A DNA stretch of 21,940 nt, from assembly GCA_905397405.1 (NCBI GenBank), contig CAJPVJ010000642.1, forward strand, positions 1 to 21,940, given 5' to 3'. Under the pieces are notes generated by a model that was not told the DNA's origin, did not search any database, and saw nothing but the letters and a program-made list of their open reading frames with translations. The DNA comes from Oppiella nova (lineage: Eukaryota > Arthropoda > Arachnida > Sarcoptiformes > Oppiidae). A program made the translations under genes and the position numbers. Below, one piece after another: positions 11,031 through 20,683 of this stretch. Positions within the stretch are counted from its first letter, which is position 1. The number at the start of each line of letters is the position of its first letter.

Positions 11031-11888
11031 TGTATATACAAGTGAATCAAACCAATGAATATATTCCGTAATAAATTATTTTAAGGCTACAGTCATGTGA
11101 AAATAAAACTATTAAAGTGAAGTAAGAATAAAAATAAATAAAAGTTTAATGTAATTTAATGCAGTTAATTGATGTGCCCTTATCCATTATTATTATTTAA
11201 TGTACTTCAGGGTCATTTGCACAATATAGTCTACAAATAGATATTTAGGAAATATATTACTTTCAGTAATAGAGATATAGAAAGCAATTTGTTATGCGAC
11301 ACAAAATTATATGTTAGCAATAGTCATTTTATGTATAATACACATTTAATTGATTTTTTGTCTGTCTCATTGTATATACAGTTATATTATTAAGTGAACA
11401 GTAATTAAAATAATTTGAATATTTTAGTCTGAATTCTGTATTTCTATGATAATATTCAAGTTTTAAATTTATTTTATAAAGTTAACAATGACAATTTATA
11501 TTTGACCTAAATTTAGTGACATAGTTTTAAAATGTCTAGTATATGTCTCGGTAATCAAGTATTTCATTTATTTTCATTTTATTAGTTTAACCAAGTTGCT
11601 TATTGAATATAAATAAAATATTGTATTCAGAGATTTATCTAATTAATATTTTGGTCACGTTTATCCAAAAATCAGTAAATATTGAATGCATTTATACTGG
11701 TAAATGAATAGTTTATATTGTTTTATTATACAATCTGAAATAAGTGAATGATTATTGTGTAGCATTATTATACTATAGTATAAATCCAGTAATTATTATT
11801 TATGTAAACGTAATTGATTTAGAGATTAAGAATTTAATTAAAATATATTATATTTAATTTGATTAATCATAAACCTTATGTTTATATA
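11031..11888. other. AT-rich noncoding stretch
   Basis: No gene or repeat supported. This begins a 2.5-kb interval without any exact GAATATTC. Confidence 0.7.
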
Positions 11889-12000
11889 TACAGTGTACTC
11901 CAATTTGCTGGGTCAACAAATACGGGATGTTTACTGTATAAAGGAGGTGTCCAAATTTAAATAAAAATTTTACGAGGTGTTGGGTAAGGGTCCGGGTGCA
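11889..12000 (+). mobile_element. Possible remnant of a pogo/Tigger-like DNA transposon
   Basis: TA CAGTGTACTCC begins at 11889, and TTTACTGTA with its TA ends at 11938, giving short, weakly matching inverted ends (CAGT shared, then partial). The following ATAAAGGAGGTGTCC (from 11938) resembles the subterminal words of Tigger-type elements in animals, as I recall them. The GC level is above the surroundings up to about 12000. No transposase frame is present. The right boundary is not clear. Confidence 0.35.
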
Positions 12001-12840
12001 AGCTAATAAATTTTTATTTCATTTGAATAAATGTTTGCTTAATTTATGATGACCAAGATCATGACCATTGTGCACGGATCCACTCTGAATATCACCGAAC
12101 ATAACCTAACCCTCTAAACTTTGCTTGTTAATTTTATATTATATACTGCATATGTATATCATTTATAAATTTGAAGCTCTTTGTTAGCAATTATTGGTTA
12201 TTTATACTTATAGTACATGTATATTATTTAAAAATTAAATAATTGATACAAATACAGATGCTAATGTTGAATCCATTTTTATTTTATTGTATAATTATAA
12301 TATGTTTTAAATCTCATAAAATCTGATTACCATAAATACAAAATTATAATATAAAATATTTTATTTAAAAAATAGCCCAATAGTTCATAACCATTTCAAA
12401 TTACAGTATTAAGATTATAGTGGTAGTGATATTTTGTTAAATAAAATTACAGTCTTTATGAAAAATATAAAGTTTTGCATTGTTTTTGTTTTCTAAATTT
12501 ATAGACATTTCGTTATTTAAATACAAAGAATACAGTTCCTATTATTCAAATGCAAATGCAAATATAAGTTCTTAACTCTCTTTTGAACACTTAATATATG
12601 TCTTATAAGACATAGAGTGTGAATTTTATACGTTTTATAGTTTTCGTGAAATTTTCATTTATATATATTTTTATTGTTTTTTAGACTTAATCATATAGAG
12701 AGAATTTGTGGTAAAAAATTACACTGTTATATAAATATATGTATATTTCGTAAAGAATATATAAACTCAAAGCAAATGCGAGAATAAATAATATAATGAA
12801 TCGCTGAATACATGAATAAAATTAGCAATTATATTACGAG
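12001..12840. other. AT-rich noncoding stretch with a micro-ORF island
   Basis: Apart from the island at 12046-12117, nothing is supportable as a gene. No GAATATTC. Confidence 0.65.
12046..12117 (+). other. 23-codon open frame of atypical, GC-richer composition
   Basis: Reads ATG to TAA with codons such as ACC, AAG, ATC, GTG, CAC, GGA, TCC and CTG, whose third positions are mostly C or G, unlike the surrounding AT-rich DNA. An in-frame TAA lies just upstream at 12040-12042, so this frame is not the tail of a longer one unless spliced. The peptide (MMTKIMTIVHG...) matches nothing I recognise. It may be a fragment of an exon, a piece of mobile-element coding sequence or chance. It lies close after the possible transposon remnant. 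Confidence 0.2.
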
Positions 12841-12938
12841 TACAGTGAAACCTTGATATTAGAAATAACTTGTAATAAATAAATTTAGATGATATATATT
12901 TTTTCTATACAGGTTTCTATTAACAGGATTTTACTGTA
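12841..12938. mobile_element. MITE with pogo/Tigger-like terminal inverted repeats
   Basis: TA-CAGTGAAACCTTGATATTAG at the left end matches the reverse complement of the right end, CAGTAAAATCCTGTTAATAG, at about 18 of the first 23 positions. Both ends are flanked by TA (12841-12842 and 12937-12938), the target duplication of Tc1/mariner/pogo elements. The CAGTGAAACCT terminus is typical of pogo/Tigger-like families. The interior is about 50 bp of AT-rich DNA without an open frame, so it would have been mobilised in trans. Divergence between the ends points to an old insertion. Confidence 0.7.
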
Positions 12939-13002
12939 ATTCGATTGAAAAAATATAAGAAATTTAAAGTTAAATAGAAATCCCAAGATTTTCATTCAAT
13001 TT

Positions 13003-13017
13003 GAGAGAGAGACTCAG

Positions 13018-13090
<73 letters not shown>
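13003..13090. repeat. Compound GA-CT-CA-GA microsatellite able to fold back
   Basis: A short GA/CT inverted repeat (13003-13023, arms of 10 around one C) leads into CT (13018-13037), CA (13037-13053) and GA (13054-13090). The CT and GA arrays are complementary, with the CA run as a loop. Confidence 0.95.
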
Positions 13091-13094
<4 letters not shown>

Positions 13095-14312
13095 TTGTTA
13101 AGACGAATATCGCTTTCGCAAAGTGAATGATGGGAAATGGATCTCAAGATTTTTTTCTAATGTTTGACTTTATTTGCGCGGATATTATATAATATACTAT
13201 TTGTACCGAAAATACAAATCAACACTTTTTTCTAACACCAGTGAGAAAAGGAGATAAAATTTTAAAAGCAAATTGAATGTAGAAAATAAGAAAAGGATTG
13301 AGAAAATAAAGAAAATAAATAAATAAAAAATAAATTCTTTAATCTATTATATAAACTAATTCCTATATAATAAAAGAATTGTGCCTAGGCACACTCACGC
13401 ACTATTTGTACAGGGTTCAAAAACACCATGGGAATTTAAATCGTACAAAGAATATTTTGTATATAATTTGAGCGAGTTAATAAGATTTTCAGTTCCCACT
13501 CACGTATCATTCACTATTATTTACCATTTCAATGGCTAACCTTTCGTATTAACGGAAACTCTCAGAATATTCTTACGGATATAATATTCTTGAAAAAACA
13601 CTACACTTTTTCAATATAATTTATTATATATATACTGTACAGTATAGTATTATAACTTTATTATTATTTCTAAAATATATTTAGTACTTTTTTCTATGAA
13701 TACAGTGTAGTTATATTTGTGTGTGCTCAATTTATATATCGTATTAAATCTCTGATATTAAAGGATTGGACTACTTTTACTTGTGTGGCATCTCCTTACT
13801 AATCAATATTTTTCATATTATCCATAGGTATTGAGATAACAGTGCCCTAGGGTTGGGATGGGGATGGAGTGTGTATAACGAAAATGAAGAATTTATATAC
13901 ATTTATGTTTTTTGGTAATATTACTATTATATTCTGGGTAAACAAGTAATATAATTTTGTCTGATAAATTAATTTTAAATAAACAAAATGTTTATTGATT
14001 AAATTAGCAAGCAACTTTTAAAATTATTTTATTAATCATTAACGATTCATATATTTTCTAGATACACTAAGTTAAACGTATATTTTAATTATTATTAATT
14101 ATCAAAGCAATTAACTTAAGTTATGGTTACCGCACTATAAGTCCATAGCAAACATAGGTCTGACAATCCCTTTGCCAAACACATCCCTGTGCTCATGAAA
14201 TTACTTTTGAGATAATAAAAGCTTGAGATTAAGTCAACACTAATTTTATCGCTTGAATTATTATAGAATATCCGTTTAGTTCTTAAAGCCATCGGAAATA
14301 TAATCAATTAAA
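13091..14312. other. AT-rich noncoding stretch
   Basis: No gene supported. A 16-bp palindrome TATACTGTACAGTATA is at 13631-13646, a GAATATTC at 13565 and a TTCTTGAA pair at 13587-13594. The minus-strand open frame 14116-14307 (63 codons) has no recognised family. Confidence 0.65.
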
Positions 14313-14313
14313 T

Positions 14314-14315
<2 letters not shown>

Positions 14316-14351
<36 letters not shown>
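14316..14351. repeat. (GA)18 microsatellite
   Basis: GA array at the outer boundary of the left arm; its partner in the right arm is shorter (20056-20078). Confidence 0.97.
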
Positions 14352-14355
<4 letters not shown>

Positions 14356-15323
14356 ATATCTCTCTGATAAAATAATACCAAACAAAGTAAACTCCAGAAT
14401 ATTCTGTTGAGAATAAAGAAATAAGAATCTCAGCGAAAAAATTCTGTGAATGAAAATCAAACAAAAAAAGTCCAAAAGACAATGTGTTAACTGTTTTGTT
14501 ATTTTTTAATATAGTTTTCTGATGAATATATTAAAAGGTTTTTTCCTATTGTTTGTATGTATTGTGTTAAACCTTTGTTTTGTTACATAATATTACTTAA
14601 AGAATATTATTTTTGTTATTATTTTTTTGCTGTTAGCTATTATTAAAACAATAAATATTCTTAATGTCTGACATGAATGTAGGCGTAATATTAGTGAATT
14701 GTACTTCTGAGAGCACCGGTATCTCGCAAATTAGTATATTTCATGTGTTCAGTTGATAAAATAATTATTATAAATTTAATTACTATAAGTAATATTGTGT
14801 ACAGAGACATAAGCATTAATTTAATATTAATTATATTTATGTTTTTAATATGTTTATATCCATGCATGATATCAATTTTAAATACATCCGGTTATCAATA
14901 TTAAATATATTCTATTATACCGTGAGTAACCAAGGTAGTTTAAAAATGATATTACAGAAAACATAGAAAAATATAATTATTTTTTAAATAGCATACAATA
15001 AATGTATATATAATAAATTTATTAATAAAATATTGTGTTATTATTTGACATGCAATTAAGGTTAACCCATATATCAAGCACAATAAATATATTTATAGTC
15101 CATAATGAATAGTGAATAGTTTAGCAAATAGTTGTGACCATAAAATACATCTCAATTCTTATCATCAAAATATATAATACGATAATATTTGAAAAACACA
15201 CGAAACTCCTATTAATACATACTTATCATCCAAACAGATATAAATAGTGCCATTATATTAATATTTGTTGTGTTATATTAGATATAATATTATTATTAGA
15301 TTTATAATTTTTAGTTTCCCAGT

Positions 15324-15450
15324 GGTGAATACAGACTTGTCAAATAACAAAAATAAAAAACACGGGAAAATAATCGGTAATTATGTGCTGTATACTTTTA
15401 TATAAATAAATAACAAGTGATAAAAGCAGCATGCTCAATATGTTTATACT
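15324..15450 (+). repeat. Source copy of the 127-bp mirror block
   Basis: This block read backwards, without complementing, is identical to 18922-19048 at all 127 positions. Its left edge is exactly where the two arms stop being identical (15323/15324). Correct inverted homology resumes at 15451 and stays perfect to 15494. Confidence 0.95.
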
Positions 15451-16724
15451 CAACAAATTAATTTCATTAAGCTTTTTAGGTCGTAAATAAAAATGTTTTT
15501 ATATAAGCATAATATTTATTAACCCTGATGCTGTGTATAACGTATGGGTGGGTGTGTGTATGAATGGGATTAACGCAAAATATTTTTAATAATAATTTTT
15601 ATTCTTTAATATATTCTGTCATATAATTCACAAGGATTTCAAAATATATTTCTATTATGAATCTTAAAATTACAGAATAATTATTATTTTTAGAGTAAAA
15701 GTTGTAAAGAATTTTTTTAATTAAATTAATTCATAGATAAATGATATTTTTTGTTTAATGGTAAGCTAGCACATAAATATTAATTAATAGTCTCATTTGA
15801 CTGTTTAACAAAAATACTAAGAATTATACGAATATTCATATTGTACTAGATATTTATTACCCGTATTATTGTTTAAATCATTAGTACAATAGCAGAATAT
15901 TCTCTAAACACAGACATACAATGGAAACACACACAGAATATTCTGTTGTGTATGTAGATTTAAACTGTCTGTCCATTAATCATGTGTTTTGGAATACCAG
16001 TGCCGCTGTTGTTGAATAGTTTCGCAATAAAATACATACAAATACTTCACATGACATAAGCTTCTGGTGGTTACGAGAGACAGACTGTATGTGCGCTCAG
16101 ATATATAGCCAGAGACTTAAATATTATGTACAATATATTTGTGATACCATTTGTATGTCGCCCCCACACATACATACATATAAAAACAATATAGAAACCC
16201 ATAAAACTTACCTCTAATACCGGTGCTTTCTATGGGTAGTAGAGATAGTCTTAGTGTATTGACATGAAAAGGCAATAATGCCCGGGTAGTAGTAGACTGT
16301 CGCCCCTATTGTGTAGATTGTCATCAAATTTATAGTGCTTTTTAAGGATGTTTTTTGTGAGCACTTGTATTCAATAGTTTATTTTATTTGTATACATAAT
16401 TTAAAGCAATAAATATAATTTGTAGTTAATATAATTTTATAAATATTATTGATATGTAAATAATTGTATAAGTAATATAAACAATAAATGTTTTTATTAT
16501 TCACAATAAAGTCATTTTAGAATTTGTAGTTAATTTTAATTAATTAAATAAAAACTAAAAAATGTTTCTAAATTTACAGATTTTAAACACTAAATAAATT
16601 TTAAAGAAATGTTTTGAGACAACATTTTTTCACTTATAATTAAATGAGATTTGAAAAAATAAAAGCAAAATCTGTTCACAATTTCGCTATAATTAGGGCT
16701 AAACTTCTCACTGAACACATAAAA

Positions 16725-16852
16725 TTTACCTTTTAATTGATTTTTATTGTACTTCTCCATACAATTCGAGGATTTATTTATTAATACCCTCTCGGAGTCC
16801 ATGTCAGCCCTTATCCATACATTTAATTATCGCAAGTACGGCATAAATAAGT
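16725..16852 (-). repeat. 128-bp displaced perfect inverted repeat, copy 1
   Basis: Exact reverse complement of 20111-20238. On the minus strand it directly precedes the large arm; on the plus strand its partner follows the other arm, so the two parts are in permuted order. Match ends are abrupt. Less AT-rich than the surroundings. A length of 127 plus one chance base would fit a k-mer overlap. Confidence 0.95.
16730..16802 (-). other. Candidate short first exon
   Basis: On the minus strand an ATG in good Kozak-like context (GACATGG) opens 24 codons (MDSERVLINKSS...) and meets AAAAG/GTAAAT, a plausible splice donor, after about 73 nt. Without splicing, the frame runs to 16590 (70 codons) and its last 44 residues are shared with the frame at 17504-17785 because those parts lie in the two arms. 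No family recognised and no downstream exon identified. The same DNA is repeated at 20111-20238. Confidence 0.15.
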
Positions 16853-17651
16853 TTATCCCTGAATACAATTCTTGTTGAAAACCAATTTCAAGAATTTTAA
16901 CATCTATTATATTAAATATTTTTTTAAGCATACTTATATAGATTTTTAATTTTAATATTTTAATAAACACATACCCTTCACTTTTTTCTAACTACCTGTC
17001 CATTATAATATATTTCTATAGAAAAAATATTCATATTATTTAATCAATATTACAATGAATACACATAAGGAATATAATAAAAGCAATTTATTTAATGAAT
17101 TCCGAGTAATATACAGAATATTCTGTTCACACATACAATGGAATTAGAGAATTATATTTGCATTTAATATTTTAATAACTAGTACCTTGCCCTGATAGGG
17201 TTTCCCTTTCATTAAAAAATTTTGTTTAAAACTGTTTATTACAGGAATTCCTTTAAAACTATTTTTTGACATTAAAATTGTTTTGTTAGCGAAAAGTGTA
17301 ATAAAATATTTTATGATTATGTGTTGAAAATTCATGATGCAAATCTTTTTTAATGATTTGTAAATATATTATTATAAGCGTTAATATAATATATTATGAA
17401 AAATATAATTTTACATAATTTTCGAGAGAGAGAGAGAGTAAAAAATTAATGAAAACCAAAAATAAAAATCTCTTTTCTTAAGAAATAATTATTTTCCCAA
17501 TTAATGAGAAATATCTCAAAGTTTTTTCGTTTCAAGCATTTTTGCCAAGACTTAAGACAATTATATTTATCACAAATTGTTGGATTTATTTGCTTTGTGT
17601 TACTTTTCAATGTCTGTCACAATAAAAAAAGTGTACAAAGATTTCGTAGCC
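16853..17651. other. AT-rich spacer of the large inverted repeat
   Basis: No homology to either arm seen and no gene supported. Contains a GAATATTC palindrome at 17116 and a short GA array at 17424-17438. Minus-strand frame 17144-17335 is AT-driven. The frame 17504-17785 spans the spacer/right-arm junction, which argues against it being a conserved gene. Confidence 0.7.
17424..17438. repeat. Short (GA)n microsatellite
   Basis: About seven GA units. Confidence 0.9.
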
Positions 17652-18921
17652 TTTATGTGTTCAGTGAGAAGTTTAGCCCTAATTATAGCGAAATTGTGAA
17701 CAGATTTTGCTTTTATTTTTTCAAATCTCATTTAATTATAAGTGAAAAAATGTTGTCTCAAAACATTTCTTTAAAATTCATTTAGTGTTTAAAATCTGTA
17801 AATTTAGAAACATTTAGTTTTTATTTAATTAATTAAAATTAATTATAAATTCTAAAATGACTTTTATTGTGTATAATAAAAATGTTTATTGTTTATATTA
17901 CTTATACAATTATTTACATATCAATAATATTTATAAAATTATATTAAATGCAATTTATATTTATTGCTTTAAATTATGTATACAAATAAAATAAACTATT
18001 GAATACAAGTGCTCACAAAAAACATCCTTAAAAGGCACTATAAATTTGATGACAATCTACACAATAGGGGCGACAGTCTACTACTACCCGGGCATTATTG
18101 CCTTTTCATGTCAATACACTAAGACTATCTCTACTGCCCATAGAAGCACCGGTATTAGAGGTAAGTTTTATGGGTTTCTATATTGTTTTTATATGTATGT
18201 ATGTGTGGGGGCGACATACAAATGGCATCACAAATATATTGTACATAATATTTAAGTCTCTGGCTATATATCTGAGCGCACATACAGTCTGTCTTTCTTA
18301 ACCACCAGAAGCTTATGTCATGTGAAGTATTTGTATGTATTTTATTGCGAAACTATTCAACAACAGCGGCACTGGTATTGCAAAACACATGATTAATGGA
18401 CAGACAGTTTAAATCTACATACACAACAGAATATTCTGTGTGTTTCCATTGTATGTCTGTGTTTAGAGAATATTCTGCTATTGTACTAATGATTTAAACA
18501 ATAATACGGGTAATAAATATCTAGTACAATATGAATATTCGTATAATTCTTAGTATTTTTTGTTATGCAGTCATATGAGACTATTAATTAATATTTATGT
18601 GCTAGCTTACCATTAAACAAAAATATTATTTATCTATGAATTAATTTAATTAAAAAAAATTCTTTACAACTTTTACTCTAAAAATAATAATTATTCTGTA
18701 ATTTTAAGATTCATAATAGAAATATATTTTGAAATCCGTGTGAATTATATGACAGAATATATTAAAGAATAAAAATTATTATTAAAAATATTAAGCGCTA
18801 ATCCCCATTCATACATATCCCACCCATACGTTACACACAGCATCAGGGTTAATAAATATTATTGTTTGAATAAAAATATTTTTATTTACGACCTAAAAAG
18901 CTTAATGAAATTAATTTGTTG

Positions 18922-19048
18922 TCATATTTGTATAACTCGTACGACGAAAATAGTGAACAATAAATAAATATATTTTCATATGTCGTGTATTAATGGCTAA
19001 TAAAAGGGCACAAAAAATAAAAACAATAAACTGTTCAGACATAAGTGG
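18922..19048 (+). repeat. 127-bp mirror block (reversed but not complemented)
   Basis: In the alignment of the arms this block should be the reverse complement of 15324-15450; instead it is the plain reversal, matching all 127 positions. Flanking sequence at 18878-18921 pairs normally with 15451-15494, and normal though diverged pairing resumes after 19048. Strand chemistry gives no known way to copy DNA in this sense, so a data-handling or assembly error is the likeliest cause. Confidence 0.95.
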
Positions 19049-20055
19049 GCTGGCATAAAAATTATAAATCTAATAATAATATTAATATCTAATACAGTAT
19101 AACACAACAAATATTAATATAATGGCACTATTTATATCTGTTTGGATGATAAGTATGTATTAATAGGAGTTTCGTGTGTTTTTGAAATATTATCGTATTA
19201 TGTATTTTGATGATAAGAATTGAGATGTATTTTATGGTCACAACTATTTGCTAAACTATTCACTATTCATTATGACTATAAATATATTTATTGTGCTTGA
19301 TATATGGGTTAACCTTAATTGCATGTCAAATAATAACACAATATTTTATTATTCTTTACTACACATATCAATATTTTATTAATAAATTTATTATATATAC
19401 ATTTATTGTATGCTATTTACAAAATAATTATATTTTTCTATGTTTTCTGTAATATCATTTTTAAACTACCTTGATTACTTACGGTATAATAGAATATATT
19501 TAATATTGATAACCGGATGTATTTAAAATTGGTATCATGCATGGATATAAACATATTAAAAACATAAATTAATATTAATATTTAATTAATGTTTATGATT
19601 GTCTCTGTACACAATATTACTTATAGTAATTAAATTTATAATAATTATTTTATCAACTGAACACATGAAATATACTAATTTGCGAGATACCGGTGCTCTC
19701 AGAAGTATAATTCACTAATATTACGCCTACATTAATGTCAGACATTAAGAATATTTATTGTTTTAATAATAGCTAACAGAAAAAAATAATAACAAAAATA
19801 ATAATCTTTAAGTGATATTATGTAACAAAACAAGGTTTAACACAATACATACAAACAATAGGAAAAAATCTTTTAATATATTCATAAGAAAACTATATTA
19901 AAAAATAACAAAACAGTTAACACATTGTCTTTTGGACTTTTTTTGTTTGATTTTCATTCACAGAATTTTTTCGTTGAGATTCTTATTTCTTTATTCCCAA
20001 CAGAATATTCTGGAGTTTACTTTGTTTGGTATTATTTTATCAGAGAGATATTAAG

Positions 20056-20078
20056 TCTCTCTCTCTCTCTCTCTCTCC
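20056..20078. repeat. (CT)n microsatellite
   Basis: Outer boundary of the right arm, the counterpart of the GA array at 14316-14351. Confidence 0.97.
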
Positions 20079-20110
20079 ATGTTATATAATGTCTCTCTGT
20101 TTTCATGACT

Positions 20111-20238
20111 ACTTATTTATGCCGTACTTGCGATAATTAAATGTATGGATAAGGGCTGACATGGACTCCGAGAGGGTATTAATAAATAAATCCTCGAATT
20201 GTATGGAGAAGTACAATAAAAATCAATTAAAAGGTAAA
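20111..20238 (+). repeat. 128-bp displaced perfect inverted repeat, copy 2
   Basis: Exact reverse complement of 16725-16852, 29 bp after the right arm ends. Sequence after 20238 (CAAATATATTG...) is unrelated to what follows the first copy. Confidence 0.95.
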
Positions 20239-20642
20239 CAAATATATTGTACGAGAAGTTAACAAAATTGTCGGACTTATGCCGTATTATAAGATATTAG
20301 GCTTAAGTGGATGTTTGCTACACTATAACCCAGTAACATTTACACTAGCACAAAATATTATACATTATTAACACTACATGCAATATAAATAAAATAGGTA
20401 AATATTGTTTTAAGTACCGAATTATGCTGGTGATTAAAATTAATATTTTCTATTTGTATGTTAATATGAAAGGTTGTCTATTATAAGGGTTGTATAGTTG
20501 AGGTAACTTTCAGTATACGAACTAAATTAGAAAAATCAGAGCAATAGAGAAAACATTGCGATAATTGGACTCAAATAATAAATACGTGACCTATGGTTGG
20601 CTTGGCTTTCATATGTATGGCCTTTGCTATCAATTGATTTAC

Positions 20643-20644
<2 letters not shown>
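20239..20644. other. Noncoding stretch
   Basis: No gene supported; slightly more mixed composition than the flanks, no repeat recognised. Confidence 0.65.

Positions 20645-20680
<36 letters not shown>
20645..20680. repeat. (CT)18 microsatellite
   Basis: Uninterrupted array, followed 49 bp later by a GAATATTC palindrome at 20729. Confidence 0.97.

Positions 20681-20683
<3 letters not shown>

Larger units (their letters stand above)
14313..16723 (-). repeat. Large inverted repeat, left arm (about 2.4 kb)
   Basis: The reverse complement aligns with 17652-20081 over the whole length with a few percent substitutions and small indels. Anchors include palindromes 14397/20003, 15895/18468 and 15936/18429 and motifs 14713/19688 and 16218/18146. 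The outer end is the GA array at 14316-14351, facing the CT array at 20056-20078; homology stops beyond it. No gene is supported within the arm. It may be a real inverted duplication or two haplotypes assembled head to head; the low divergence fits both. Confidence 0.95.
445..19696. repeat. Dispersed motif family GCAC[C/T]GGTA
   Basis: Exact copies lie at 445-453 (+), 5194-5202 (+), 5599-5607 (-), 14713-14721 (+), 15995-16003 (-) and 16218-16226 (-). The right arm of the large inverted repeat carries three partner copies at 18146-18154, 18369-18377 and 19688-19696. Near matches are 698-705 (-, CCCGGTGC) and 2176-2184 (+, GCCCCGGTA). The motif is GC-rich in AT-rich surroundings, and about 0.02 copies would be expected. 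Flanks beyond about 10 bp differ, so it looks like a binding site or the conserved core of a decayed element. Function unknown. Confidence 0.7.
17652..20081 (+). repeat. Large inverted repeat, right arm (about 2.4 kb)
   Basis: Partner of 14313-16723. Differences include point changes, a roughly 30-bp insertion near 19350-19380 that repeats part of its own flank, and the anomalous block at 18922-19048. Two arm-internal frames (18046-18255 and 18098-18301) are not conserved, since the left arm has a one-base length difference near 16227-16230. No gene supported. Confidence 0.95.

Noticed and set aside
8116-12110. GGTTAGG/CCTAACC words (about 8117 and 12104) as telomeric repeats
   Set aside because: Only single isolated units occur; there is no tandem run.
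14276-14482. Open frame with a Ser-Leu run on the minus strand
   Set aside because: It translates the GA array at 14316-14351; the flanks have no recognisable domain.
17504-17785. 93-codon frame sharing its last 44 residues with the frame at 16590-16802
   Set aside because: The shared part is only the large inverted repeat; the front half lies in the unrelated spacer. Similarity reflects DNA duplication, not a conserved protein.
18049-18160. Possible exon ending at a GTAAGT donor in the right arm
   Set aside because: The left-arm counterpart has a one-base length change that breaks the frame, so coding conservation is not supported.
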